Below, one piece after another: positions 9,330-18,723 of a stretch of 64,000 nt of DNA. Source of the DNA: Burkholderiales bacterium (GTDB lineage Bacteria; Pseudomonadota; Gammaproteobacteria; Burkholderiales; Burkholderiaceae_C). A model generated the notes under the pieces. The model ran no database searches. It had not been told where the DNA came from and saw only the letters and a list, made by a program, of their open reading frames with translations. Where the stretch lies: contig JACRAY010000022.1 of NCBI GenBank assembly GCA_016213325.1, forward strand, positions 62,001 through 126,000, in the 5' to 3' direction. The position numbers were made by a program, and so were the translations under genes. The stretch's first letter is position 1, and every line of letters starts with the position of its first letter.

Positions 9330-10097
9330 ATGAATTACAAGGGGTTTGACCTTGCAGGAAGAGTCGCAGTAGTGACCGGTTCAACTTCCGGAATGGGGCT
9401 GGCCATTGCTCGTGGCTTGGCCCAATGCGGTGCGCAAGTCGTTGTATCCAGCCATATCCAGTCGGACACCGATGCGGCAGCCTCATTGTTGGCAAGCGAG
9501 GGTTTCGATGTCAAAGGCATCCGCTGCGACATCACCAATATTGCCGGCGTGAATCGCTTTGCCGAAGAATCCAAAAGCGCTTTTGGTCGCGTCGATATTG
9601 TCGTTTGCCACGCGGCCGGCCCGGTCCCGGTCGGGCCGATTGCCGACACCGACATTGATCAGCTGGACGCTTTGCTCCTGACAACAGTGCGAAACAACCT
9701 GGTGTTGATCCGTCATTTCTTGCCGGAGATGGCCGAACGCCGCTACGGGAGCGTTCTCATGACGTCCAGTATTGCATCGGAACGCGCCAGTCCGGCCCTC
9801 GGCGCCTATGGTGCCGCCAAAGCTGCGATGAACGGCGTGGTACGCACCATCGCGGCGGAATGGGGGCAATGGAACGTTCGCGCCAACGCCTTGGCTCCGT
9901 CGATGGTGCGCACGGCGTTCTCGCAAATCATGTTGAACACCCCAGAAGCCGAAAAAGCGATGGCCGCAAAGTCGCCCTCCAACCGAATCGCCGAACCAGA
10001 CGACATCGTCGGCGCCGCGATTTTGCTTGCGTCGCCAGCCGGATCGTACATATCCGGCCAAACCCTGCTCATCGACGGCGGTCGTTCAATCATTTAA
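9330..10097 (+). CDS. SDR family oxidoreductase
   Basis: Classical SDR of 255 residues with TGSTSGMG (cofactor motif, residue 17 on), ICHAAG-type NAG variant (VCHAAGPVP), Ser in MTSSIAS and the active-site YGAAK. The C-terminus ends SGQTLLIDGG, standard for the family, so the gene looks complete. It follows the interrupted SDR by 32 bases and precedes liv operon 1 by 65 bases. Base composition is visibly less GC-biased at third positions than the liv genes that follow. The substrate is unknown. Confidence 0.9.
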   Translation: MNYKGFDLAGRVAVVTGSTSGMGLAIARGLAQCGAQVVVSSHIQSDTDAAASLLASEGFDVKGIRCDITNIAGVNRFAEESKSAFGRVDIVVCHAAGPVPVGPIADTDIDQLDALLLTTVRNNLVLIRHFLPEMAERRYGSVLMTSSIASERASPALGAYGAAKAAMNGVVRTIAAEWGQWNVRANALAPSMVRTAFSQIMLNTPEAEKAMAAKSPSNRIAEPDDIVGAAILLASPAGSYISGQTLLIDGGRSII

Positions 10098-10162
10098 CCC
10101 GTACGACGGCGCGATTCGAACGACATCGTGGCCTGCTCGACAAACCCCGGTAACCCCTCCTG

Positions 10163-10940
<778 letters not shown>

Positions 10941-10948
<8 letters not shown>

Positions 10949-11654
10949 GCTGCTGGAGGTGAACAAGCTGTGTGCGTCTTACGGCGCGACGCAGGTGCTG
11001 TACGACGTGGACTTCTCGCTGGAACAAGGCCACATCACCGCCATCCTCGGCGCCAACGGCGCGGGCAAGACGACGACGCTGCGCGCGCTGTGCCAGGTGG
11101 TCAGGACCAGCGGCAGCGTGGTGCTCGACGGCACACAGGTGGTGGGCAAGTCGACCGAGGCGGTGGTGCGCATGGGCGTGGCGCACGTGCCCGACGGCCG
11201 CGGCACTTTCACCGGGCTGTCGGTCGAGGAGAACCTGCGCCTGGGTGCCTACGTGCGCGGCAACAGGGCGGAGATGCTCGAGGACATGGAGCGCATGTTC
11301 ACGCGCTTCCCGATCCTAAAAGCTAGACGCCACCAGCAGGCCGGCACGCTGTCCGGCGGCGAGCAGCAGATGCTGGCGATCAGCCGCGCGCTGATGCTGC
11401 GGCCCAAGCTGCTGCTGCTGGACGAGCCCTCCTTCGGCCTGGCGCCGCTGATCGTGGCCGAGATCTTCCGCATCATGCGCACCATCAACAAGGAGGACCG
11501 CGTGAGCATGTTGCTGGTCGAGCAGAACGCCAGCCTGGCGCTGGACCTGGCCGACCATGCCTATCTGCTGGAAACCGGCCGCGTCGCGCTGTCCGGGCCC
11601 AGCGATGCCATCAAGAACGACGAGTCGGTGCGCAAGGCGTACCTCGGCTACTGA
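10941..11654 (+). CDS. livF: branched-chain amino acid-type ABC transporter ATP-binding protein (LivF-like)
   Basis: ATPase of 237 residues, LivF-sized. Walker A is GANGAGKTT, the signature is LSGGEQQMLAISRAL and Walker B is LLLLDEPSFGLAP. HVPDGRGTFTGLSVEENLRLGAY is the LivF-type Q-loop region. It overlaps the LivG-like gene by 8 bases and precedes the first permease gene by 11 bases. One of two ATPases of the heterodimeric engine of this importer. Confidence 0.9.
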
Positions 11655-11665
11655 GGTCCAGGGCC

Positions 11666-12538
11666 ATGGAAGCACTGCTCTTTCAAATCTTCTCCGGTCT
11701 GGCCAACGGCATCATCTACGGCTCGGTGGCACTGGCGCTGGTGATGATCTACCAAGCCACGCACCACATCAACTTCGCCCAGGGCGAGATGGCCACCTTC
11801 AGCACCTTCATCGCCTGGTGGCTGATCCAGTCGGGCTGGCCCTACTGGGGCGCGTTCTTCTTCACGGTGGCGGTGTCCTTCGCCGGCGGACTGCTGGTGC
11901 AGCGCATCATCCTGAGGCCGATCGAGAAGGCGCCGGTGATGACCAACGTCATCGTCTTCATCGGCCTGCTGCTGATCTTCAACGCCTTCTCCGGCTGGTT
12001 CTTCGACCACACCATCAAGTCCTTCGACAGCCCCTTCCCCAAGGATTCGGCGCTGGCCACCCAGTACTTCTCGGCGCACCAGATCGGCTCGGCCGGCGTG
12101 CTGCTGTTGGTGCTGCTCGGGCTGTTCGCCTTCTTCAAATTCACGCCCATCGGCTTGGCGATGCGCGCGGCTGCGCAGAACCCGGATTCGGCGCGGCTGG
12201 TGGGCATCCGCGTGTCGTGGATGCTGGGCCTCGGCTGGGGGCTGGCGGCGGCCATCGGCGCGATCGCCGGCATGATGGTGGCACCGGTCGTCTTCCTCGA
12301 CCCCAACATGATGACCGGCATCCTGCTGTACGGCTTTGCCGCGGCGCTGCTGGGCGGCATCGACAACCCGCTGGGCGCGGTCATCGGCGGCTTCATCGTC
12401 GGCGTGCTCGAGAACCTGCTCGGCGCCTATGTCATCGGCACCGAGTTGAAGCTCACCGTCGCGCTGGTGCTGATCGTGGCGACGCTGACGCTCAAACCTG
12501 CCGGCCTGTTCGGCAAGAAGGTGGTGGTGCGCGTATGA
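11666..12538 (+). CDS. livH: branched-chain amino acid-type ABC transporter permease (LivH-like)
   Basis: Integral membrane protein of 290 residues with about eight hydrophobic segments. The N-terminal GLANGIIYGSVALALVMIYQ and HHINFAQGEMATF are LivH hallmarks, and AALLGGIDNPLGAVIGGFIVG is the conserved C-terminal loop contacting the ATPase. Its TGA overlaps the ATG of the LivM-like gene as ATGA. Forms the pore with LivM in the inner membrane. Confidence 0.9.
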   Translation: MEALLFQIFSGLANGIIYGSVALALVMIYQATHHINFAQGEMATFSTFIAWWLIQSGWPYWGAFFFTVAVSFAGGLLVQRIILRPIEKAPVMTNVIVFIGLLLIFNAFSGWFFDHTIKSFDSPFPKDSALATQYFSAHQIGSAGVLLLVLLGLFAFFKFTPIGLAMRAAAQNPDSARLVGIRVSWMLGLGWGLAAAIGAIAGMMVAPVVFLDPNMMTGILLYGFAAALLGGIDNPLGAVIGGFIVGVLENLLGAYVIGTELKLTVALVLIVATLTLKPAGLFGKKVVVRV

Positions 12539-13521
12539 GCGGCTCGACCGAGCGCAAGTGGGTTTGGATCGGCGGCATCGTCGTCGCCGTCGTGCTGCTG
12601 ATCCTCCCCTTCCTGTTCAAGAACTACCGCGTCTTCCAGTTCAACCTGGTGCTGGTCTATGCGGTGGCGATCCTGGGCCTGAACATCCTCACCGGCTTCA
12701 ACGGCCAGTTTTCGCTCGGCCACGGCGCGTTCTACGCCTTCGGCGCCTACACCGCGGCGATACTGATGTCGCTGTACCACGTGCCCTACTGGGCAACGCT
12801 GCCGGTGGCTTTCGTCTTCTGCTTCGTGTTCGGCTTCCTCGTCGGCTTCCCGGCGCTGCGGCTGGCCGGACACTTCCTCGCGCTGGCCACCTTTGCGCTG
12901 GCGCTGGCCGTGCCGCAGCTGCTGAAGTACAAGAGGATCGAACACTTCACCGGCGGCGTGCAGGGCATCGTGCTGAGCAAGCCGGAGCCGCCGTTCACCT
13001 TCACGCTCTTCGACCAGCCGCTCAGCGCCGACCGCTGGCTCTACTTCTTCACGCTGTTCGTCAGCACGCTGATGTTCCTATTTGCCTGGAACCTGCTGCG
13101 CGGGCGCGTCGGCCGCGCGCTGATCGCGATCCGCGACCATCCGATCGCCGCCACCGCGATGGGCATCAACCTGCCGGTCTTCAAGTCGCTGACCTTCGGC
13201 ACCTCGGCCGGCTTCACCGGGCTCGCCGGGGCTCTGGGCGCAATCGTCGTCGCCTTCGTGTCGCCCGACAGCTTCACCGCCACGCTTTCGATCTTCCTGC
13301 TCGTCGGCGTGGTCGTCGGCGGGCTGGCGTCGATCCCCGGCGCGATCTTCGGCGGCATCTTCATCCAGTACGTGCCGAATATCGCGGACGAGTTGTCCAA
13401 GTCGGCACCGGCGGCGATCTACGGTGTGCTGTTGATCCTGCTGATGTACCTGATGCCCACCGGCGTGATGGGTGGCCTGCGACGCCTATGGGCCAGGCTG
13501 CGCGCACGGCCGGCGGCCTGA
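12535..13521 (+). CDS. livM: branched-chain amino acid-type ABC transporter permease (LivM-like)
   Basis: Integral membrane protein of 328 residues. The start at 12535 overlaps the LivH stop by four bases. GLNILTGFNGQFSLGHGAFYAFGAY is the LivM hallmark region and GVVVGGLASIPGAIFGG the conserved C-terminal loop. The ORF track extends this frame back to 11557, but that part overlaps the LivH-like gene and is not protein-like. Confidence 0.9.
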   Translation: MSGSTERKWVWIGGIVVAVVLLILPFLFKNYRVFQFNLVLVYAVAILGLNILTGFNGQFSLGHGAFYAFGAYTAAILMSLYHVPYWATLPVAFVFCFVFGFLVGFPALRLAGHFLALATFALALAVPQLLKYKRIEHFTGGVQGIVLSKPEPPFTFTLFDQPLSADRWLYFFTLFVSTLMFLFAWNLLRGRVGRALIAIRDHPIAATAMGINLPVFKSLTFGTSAGFTGLAGALGAIVVAFVSPDSFTATLSIFLLVGVVVGGLASIPGAIFGGIFIQYVPNIADELSKSAPAAIYGVLLILLMYLMPTGVMGGLRRLWARLRARPAA

Positions 13522-13578
13522 GCGGACAGCCGCGCGCGGCTGCCCGTGTTTCTTTGTCAATGTAAGGAGAAGCGAAAG

Positions 13579-14784
13579 ATGAACATGAAGTCCCTTGGCC
13601 TGGTCCTTGCAGGCCTCACTGCGTTAACCCTGAGCGGCACTGCGCTGGCGCAGAAGAAGTACGACCCGGGCGCCAGCGACAAGGAGATCGTGATCGGCGG
13701 CATCAGCCCCTATTCCGGCCCGGCCTCGGCCTACGGCACGATCGGCAAGGCGGTCGCCGCCTATTTCGAGAAGGTGAACGCCGACGGCGGCATCAACGGC
13801 CGCAAGATCAAGTTCATCAGCCTGGACGACGGCTACAACCCGGCGAAGACCGTGGAGCAGACGCGCAAGCTGGTCGAGCAGGAGGAGGTGCTGCTGTTGT
13901 TCAACGTGCTGGGCACGCCGCCGAACACGGCGATCCACAAGTACATGAACGACAAGAAGGTGCCGCAGCTGTTCAGCTCCACCGGCGCGACCAAGTGGGG
14001 CGACCCGAAAAACTTCCCCTGGACCATGGGCTGGCAGCCGAACTACCAGTCCGAGGCCAAGGTCTACGCGCTGCACATCCTGGAGACCAAGCCGAACGCG
14101 AAGATCGCGGTGCTGTACCAGAACGACGACTACGGCAAGGACTACCTGAAGGGCTTTGAGGACGGCCTGGGCGACAAGGCCAAGACGATGATCGTCAGCA
14201 AGCTCAGCTACGAGGTCACCGACCCCACGGTGGACAGCCAGGTGGTGACGATGAAGGCCTCGGGCGCCGACATCTTCTTCAACATCAGCACCCCGAAGTT
14301 CGCGGCGCAGGCGATCAAGAAGGCGACCGAGATCGGCTGGAAGCCAACGCAGTACCTGAACAACGTGTCGGCCTCGGTCGGCTCGGTGCTGACGCCGGCC
14401 GGCCTGGACAACAGCACTGGCCTGATCACCGCGCAGTACATTAAAGACCCGACCGACGCGCAGTTCCAGAAGGGCAAGGAGTGGGACGAGTATGTCGCCT
14501 GGTTCAAGAAGTACCACTCGAGCGCCAACATCGCCGATTTCTTCAATGTCTACGGCTACACCGTCGCCCAGTGCCTGGTGCAGGTGCTGAAGCAGGCCGG
14601 CGACAACCTGACGCGCGAGAACATCATGAAGCAGGCCGCCAGCCTGAACATCACGCTGCCGATGCTGCTCCCCGGCGTCAACGTCAAGACCGCGGCTGAC
14701 GACTTCTTCCCGATCGAGCGCCAGCAGCTGTCGCGCTTCGACGGCAAGAACTGGGTGCTGTTCGGCAAGGTCTACGGGCCCTGA
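13579..14784 (+). CDS. ABC transporter substrate-binding protein (LivK/HcaR-type periplasmic binding protein)
   Basis: Type I periplasmic binding protein of 401 residues with a Sec signal peptide (MNMKSLGLVLAGLTALTLSG, cleavage after ALA). The mature part carries IVIGGISPYSGPASAYG and VNADGGINGRKIKFISLDDGY, typical of receptors for Liv-type importers. I use the ATG at 13579, preceded by AAGGAGA, rather than the track start at 13546. It closes liv operon 1 (G-F-H-M-K order). Relatives bind branched-chain amino acids or aromatic acids; the ligand is not predictable by eye. Confidence 0.9.
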   Translation: MNMKSLGLVLAGLTALTLSGTALAQKKYDPGASDKEIVIGGISPYSGPASAYGTIGKAVAAYFEKVNADGGINGRKIKFISLDDGYNPAKTVEQTRKLVEQEEVLLLFNVLGTPPNTAIHKYMNDKKVPQLFSSTGATKWGDPKNFPWTMGWQPNYQSEAKVYALHILETKPNAKIAVLYQNDDYGKDYLKGFEDGLGDKAKTMIVSKLSYEVTDPTVDSQVVTMKASGADIFFNISTPKFAAQAIKKATEIGWKPTQYLNNVSASVGSVLTPAGLDNSTGLITAQYIKDPTDAQFQKGKEWDEYVAWFKKYHSSANIADFFNVYGYTVAQCLVQVLKQAGDNLTRENIMKQAASLNITLPMLLPGVNVKTAADDFFPIERQQLSRFDGKNWVLFGKVYGP

Positions 14785-14797
14785 CCCGCTTTTTTTT
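14775..14797 (+). terminator. weak intrinsic terminator-like element at end of liv operon 1
   Basis: CGGG-CCCTGA-CCCG followed by CT and a run of T (14790-14797). The stem has only 4 bp and overlaps the receptor stop codon, so termination is likely partial at best. Confidence 0.35.
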
Positions 14798-14812
14798 GGA
14801 CGAGGAGAGTTC

Positions 14813-15955
14813 ATGAGTAACCAGATCCCCACCACCGGTCTGCAACTGCGCTCGCAGATCACGCGCACCGGCCAATTGGAGCTGTCGCTGGTCGAAGGGC
14901 CGGTGCCTTCGCCGGGACCCGAAGAGGTTGTGATACGTGTGGACGCGGCGCCCATCAACCCATCGGATTTGGGGTTGCTGCTTGGGCCGGCGGTTCTTTC
15001 TACTATCAAAGTGACAGGTACGGCCGAACGCCCAGTGGTGACGGCAACCGTGCCCGAAAAAGCTTTGCGCAGCCTGGCGGCTCGGCTTGATCGAATGATG
15101 CCCGTGGGCATCGAAGGCGCCGGCCTGGTAGTGGCGGCGGGTTCGTCGCCGGCAGCGCAAGCGCTGCTGAACCGCAAGGTGGCGGCGATGGGTGAGGCCA
15201 TGTACTCGCAGTACCGCTGTGTGCCCGTTCAACAGTGTGTGGTGCTGCCCGAAGACACGACCGCGCTGGATGGCGCGTCCGCGTTTGTCAATCCGCTAAC
15301 GGCGTTGGGGATGCTCGAGACGATGCGTCGTGAAGGCCATAGCGCATTGGTTCACACGGCCGCAGCGTCGAGCCTAGGCCAGATGCTCAACCGACTCTGC
15401 CAGGCCGATGGGGTGAAGCTGGTCAACATCGTGCGAAAGCCGGAACAGGAGAAACTTCTGCGCGAGCAAGGCGCAGTGTATGTCTGCAACAGCAACGCAC
15501 CGAACTTTGTTGATGATCTGACCGAAGCACTGTCGGCCACCGGGGCCACGATTGCGTTCGATGCGATCGGTGGCGGCAGGCTCGCCGGGAATATCCTCAG
15601 CTGCATGGAACTGGCCATCAAACGGACGGCCAAGGAATATAGCCGCTATGGCTCAGCTACGCACAAGCAGGTGTACGTGTACGGCATGCTGGATCCCAGT
15701 CCCATCGAGTTTGTGCGCAACTTCGGCATGGCCTGGTCGATGGGCGGCTGGCTCCTGATGCCCTTCATGCAGACTGTGGGTCCCGAAGTGATGCATCGTC
15801 TGAAAGACCGTGTCCGCCGTGAACTGAAGACCACCTTCGCCACCCACTACTCGCGACATGTCAGCCTATTTGAGGCGCTGCAGGCCGATGTCATCGCCAA
15901 GTATGCGGTACCCGTCACTGGCGAGAAGTTCCTCATCATGCCGAACGTGTCCTGA
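14813..15955 (+). CDS. MDR superfamily zinc-type alcohol dehydrogenase/quinone oxidoreductase-like protein
   Basis: Medium-chain dehydrogenase/reductase of 380 residues, preceded by GAGGAGAG. The N-terminal GroES-like domain shows EEVVIRVDAAPINPSDLG and an unusually long loop before MPVGIEGAGLVVAAG. The Rossmann domain begins ALVHTAAASSLGQML in place of the AAGGVG of quinone oxidoreductases. The extended C-terminus (MGGWLLMPFMQTVG) is typical of an uncharacterised subgroup. It is followed 19 bases later by a second MDR gene. Substrate unknown. Confidence 0.8.
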   Translation: MSNQIPTTGLQLRSQITRTGQLELSLVEGPVPSPGPEEVVIRVDAAPINPSDLGLLLGPAVLSTIKVTGTAERPVVTATVPEKALRSLAARLDRMMPVGIEGAGLVVAAGSSPAAQALLNRKVAAMGEAMYSQYRCVPVQQCVVLPEDTTALDGASAFVNPLTALGMLETMRREGHSALVHTAAASSLGQMLNRLCQADGVKLVNIVRKPEQEKLLREQGAVYVCNSNAPNFVDDLTEALSATGATIAFDAIGGGRLAGNILSCMELAIKRTAKEYSRYGSATHKQVYVYGMLDPSPIEFVRNFGMAWSMGGWLLMPFMQTVGPEVMHRLKDRVRRELKTTFATHYSRHVSLFEALQADVIAKYAVPVTGEKFLIMPNVS

Positions 15956-15974
15956 GCCAGGAAAGGTTCCCAAC

Positions 15975-16973
15975 ATGCTCCCAACTCGCGACATGATCCT
16001 GATCGAAATCACTCAACCCGGTGGTCCCGAAGTATTGCAACCTCGCCAAGTGCCTGTTCCCAGACCAGAAGCAGACGAGGTATTGATCCGTGTATTCGCC
16101 GCAGGGGTCAATCGCCCTGACGTGATTCAACGCATTGGCAAGTACCCAATGAAACCCGGCATGAGTCCTATCCCCGGGCTGGAAGTGGCCGGTGAAGTGG
16201 TGGCTGTCGGTGAAGGTGTCAGCGAGTTCGTTGCGGGAGACAGAGTCTGTGCGCTGACCAATGGCGGCGGTTATGCACAGTACTGCGTTGTGCACGCTAG
16301 TCAAACGCTGCCGATACCCGAAGGCTTGGATTGGATTCAAGCAGCGGCAATTCCAGAAACCTTCTTCACGGTTTGGGCCAATCTGTTCGGAATCGGCGGC
16401 GCCACCCAAGGCCAACGAGCGCTAATACACGGCGGCACCAGCGGAATCGGTACCACCGCATTAATGTTATGTCGAGAGTTTGGCATTGATGCCTTCGCCA
16501 CCGCAGGCAGCGATGAAAAGTGTGCCGTGATCCGTGAGTTGGGTGCAGAGGCAATCAACTATCACGATCAGTCCTTCAACCAGGTTATCGCTGAAAAGAC
16601 GACCGGCGAGGGCGTCGATGTGATCCTGGACATCGTGGGCGGCTCGTACTTCAACGATAACGTCGCCGCACTGGCCATGGAAGGTCGCCTGGTGATGCTG
16701 GGCTTTCTCGGTGGCGCCCATGCCCCTGATGTCGATTTGCTCGCCATCGTGGGCAAGCGTGCCGTCGTCACAGGCTCACTGTTGCGCTCACGCACCAAAG
16801 AAGAGAAAGCCATCATCGCCCAACAACTGCGCGAACACGTATGGCCAGTACTTAGCGCCGGACGATGCTTGCCGATAATCGACAGTGTTTTCCCGTTCAC
16901 CAATGCGGCACTAGCCCATGCGCGGATGGAGGGTGGCGATCACATCGGCAAGATCATCTTAAGCATGAGTTGA
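15975..16973 (+). CDS. NAD(P)H quinone oxidoreductase, PIG3-like
   Basis: MDR protein of 332 residues. AAGVNRPDVIQRIGKYP and IPGLEVAGEVVAVGEG are standard PIG3/quinone oxidoreductase motifs. IPETFFTVWANLF and LIHGGTSGIGTTA mark the substrate channel and the NADPH Rossmann motif. No structural-zinc cysteines are evident, as expected for this branch. The ATG at 15975 has AAAGG upstream; an internal ATG at 15992 region is an alternative. Probably co-transcribed with the preceding MDR gene. Confidence 0.88.
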   Translation: MLPTRDMILIEITQPGGPEVLQPRQVPVPRPEADEVLIRVFAAGVNRPDVIQRIGKYPMKPGMSPIPGLEVAGEVVAVGEGVSEFVAGDRVCALTNGGGYAQYCVVHASQTLPIPEGLDWIQAAAIPETFFTVWANLFGIGGATQGQRALIHGGTSGIGTTALMLCREFGIDAFATAGSDEKCAVIRELGAEAINYHDQSFNQVIAEKTTGEGVDVILDIVGGSYFNDNVAALAMEGRLVMLGFLGGAHAPDVDLLAIVGKRAVVTGSLLRSRTKEEKAIIAQQLREHVWPVLSAGRCLPIIDSVFPFTNAALAHARMEGGDHIGKIILSMS

Positions 16974-17025
16974 GCTCCGACCGGCGGAAAACCGAACACC
17001 TTTTCGGTGTGATCTGCAGTAGAAG

Positions 17026-17060
17026 GGTCAACATGACCCGTTCGTGGGTTGTCGAATGGG
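17026..17060 (+). pseudogene. 35-base SDR gene fragment, near-copy of 9030-9064
   Basis: The stretch encodes NMTRSWVVEW in SDR frame and matches 9030-9064 inside the interrupted SDR at 34 of 35 bases (one C to T). Nothing SDR-like flanks it: before it lies untranslated DNA and after it the VOC gene starts. It is the scar of a deleted SDR gene or a recombination seam. It also puts an in-frame ATG/GTG upstream of the VOC gene, which misleads ORF callers. Confidence 0.75.
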
Positions 17061-17070
17061 GAGCGAAACG

Positions 17071-17724
17071 ATGAACATCGCGAAGGACTGCCTCGACGTC
17101 GGTCTGTACACCAATCGCTACGACGACCTCCGCGCGTTCTACGTCGACCGGCTCGGGCTGCCGTACGAGGAGCTGCTGAAGGCGGGCCGCGGCATCCACC
17201 AGCACCGCGTCGGGCTGCACGGCTCGGTGCTGAAGCTCAACGACTCGCGCGACACGCTGGCCGACGCGCCGACCCCGTTCGTGCGCCTCGACATCCACGC
17301 CGACCACGAGGAGACGCTGCACGATCCGGACGGCACCGAGGTCGTGCTCACCCCCCATGTCGAGCGCATCGCGATCCACTGGCGCAGCAGCGACCCCGAC
17401 CGGCTGGCGGCGATGCTGCGGGACGGCTTCGACGCGCACGACGAGGGCGCATCGCGCTGGAGCGTCGGCGCGACCGTGCTCGTGCTGCACAGCGGTGGTG
17501 GACCCGTCGGTCCCCTGCGGTCGCGGGGCTTGCGCTACCTCACCGTGCAGGTGTTCGACGTCCGCGCCGAACACGCCCGGCTCCTCGAGCTCGGCTGGCG
17601 CGAGGGCACCGCCCCGATCAAGCTCGGCGAGACGGCGTTCATCTCCTTCGTGCTCGACCCCGACGGCGCGCCGATCGAGATCTCCCAGCGAGCGTCGCTC
17701 ACCGGTCCGCTGCCCGAGGTCTGA
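17071..17724 (+). CDS. VOC family protein (glyoxalase/dioxygenase fold)
   Basis: Two-module VOC protein of 217 residues. The first module opens LDVGLYTNRYDDLRAFYVDRLGLP and contains GIHQHRVGLHGSVLKLND; the second opens LRYLTVQVFDVRAEHARLLELG and ends VLDPDGAPIEISQ with the conserved C-terminal metal-ligand Glu. I choose ATG 17071, preceded by GGGGAG, over the track start 17044, which lies in the SDR scar. Its very high GC and Asp/Arg-rich style differ from neighbours and look actinobacterial (inference). Enzyme activity cannot be assigned. Confidence 0.8.
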   Translation: MNIAKDCLDVGLYTNRYDDLRAFYVDRLGLPYEELLKAGRGIHQHRVGLHGSVLKLNDSRDTLADAPTPFVRLDIHADHEETLHDPDGTEVVLTPHVERIAIHWRSSDPDRLAAMLRDGFDAHDEGASRWSVGATVLVLHSGGGPVGPLRSRGLRYLTVQVFDVRAEHARLLELGWREGTAPIKLGETAFISFVLDPDGAPIEISQRASLTGPLPEV

Positions 17725-17748
17725 TGCTTCTCGGGCGCGACTGGGGAC

Positions 17749-17935
17749 TCAGGCCAGGCGGTCGGCGCTCTCGACCTCGGCCGCGAACCCGTCGGGCTCG
17801 GCCGCGTTGGGCTCGTGCTCCCAGACCTCGACGCCGGCCAGCGTGGATCCAAACCGCTCCGCCTGACCCGGCCGCACGATCGCTTGCGCGCGCGCTCTTC
17901 GGGCAGCAGCGGGCTGCGGGACACCACCAGCAAGG
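17749..17935 (-). pseudogene. 3' end relic of an unidentified gene
   Basis: On the minus strand an open segment ends AIVRPGQAERFGSTLAG...EVESADRLA and TGA at 17749-17751. Its composition matches the VOC gene, towards which it is convergent, so both may have arrived together. Upstream (towards 17940) the frame runs into antisense of an MBL-fold relic, so the 5' part of the gene is missing. The family was not recognised. Confidence 0.45.
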
Positions 17936-18050
17936 ATCTTGGCAGATCGACAGAGCAATCGAAGGCATGGACGAAATCGGTCCCCGGCATCGCACCGTAT
18001 GCCATTCCCGGCCATACGCCCGGTCACACCGGCTACATGATTTCCTCAAA
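17936..18050 (+). pseudogene. MBL-fold metallo-hydrolase fragment
   Basis: In the frame of track ORF 17815, residues VPGIAPYAIPGHTPGHTGYM match the third metal-binding segment (GHTPGH) of metallo-beta-lactamase-fold hydrolases. Only about 35 codons of this family survive. The fragment is cut on the left against a minus-strand relic and on the right against a BKACE relic, so it cannot make an enzyme. Confidence 0.7.
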
Positions 18051-18690
18051 GAAGCCTCTGTCGGCGCCGCCGAGGCGGGCGCGGCGATCATTCACCTTCA
18101 CGCACGCGATCCGATCACGGGCAAGCCGGATCAGAGCCCCGAGGCATTCGGGCGATTCCTGCCGCAGATCAAGGCTCGCACCGATGCAGTGTTGAACATC
18201 ACCAGTGGCGGCTCGCCCTAGATGACAATCGAGGAGCGCATTCAACCGTCAATGCGCTTCGCGCCTGAGGTGGCCTCGCTCAACATGGGCTCCATGAACT
18301 TCGCGCTGTTCCCGATGCTGGCGCGCTTCAGGGAGTTCAAACATGCCTGACTGTGTTCGGCATCCTGGAGGAATCGGCACGTACCCTGAAAACGTGTTGC
18401 ACATGAAGCGGACGGCCGACCGGCTGTTCGGCAATGATCTTCGCTGGTCGGTGCTGGGCACAGGCAAGAATCAGCTTTGCCTTGCAGCAATGTCTGCCAG
18501 TATGGGCGGCAATGTGCGGGTCGGACTGGAAGACAGTCTGTGGCTTGGACGCGGCACGCTGGCCGAGAGCAATGCAGCGCAGGTGCGGCAGGCGCGCCAG
18601 ATTATCGAGGGGCTTGGACTCGAGATCGCCAACCCTAACGAAGCCAGGGAAATCTTGAAGTTGAAGGGCATGTCGAAAGTCAACTTCTGA
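18047..18690 (+). pseudogene. 3-keto-5-aminohexanoate cleavage enzyme family (BKACE, DUF849) pseudogene
   Basis: Two parts of one BKACE gene remain. The first (18047-18350) encodes GAAEAGAAIIHLHARDP, including the HxH metal motif of the family, then a TAG at 18219 after ITSGGSP, then MTIEER...LNMGSMNFALFP and FREFKH. The second (about 18351-18690) encodes TVFGIL, shifted by a missing base into GGIGTYPENVLHMKRTADR and GGNVRVGLEDSLW, the family C-terminus. Roughly 70-90 residues between them and the true N-terminus are gone. BKACE enzymes cleave beta-keto acids with acetyl-CoA; this copy is dead. Confidence 0.85.
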
Positions 18691-18723
18691 GAACACCTCT
18701 TCCTTCACGATTCGGTGACGCCA

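Noticed and set aside
16996-17010. ACACC-TTTTC-GGTGT hairpin as a terminator
   Set aside because: The stem has only 5 bp and no U-run follows.
17044-17070. Upstream start for the VOC gene
   Set aside because: The extra codons come from the SDR scar. ATG 17071 has a better ribosome-binding site and begins the family-like sequence.
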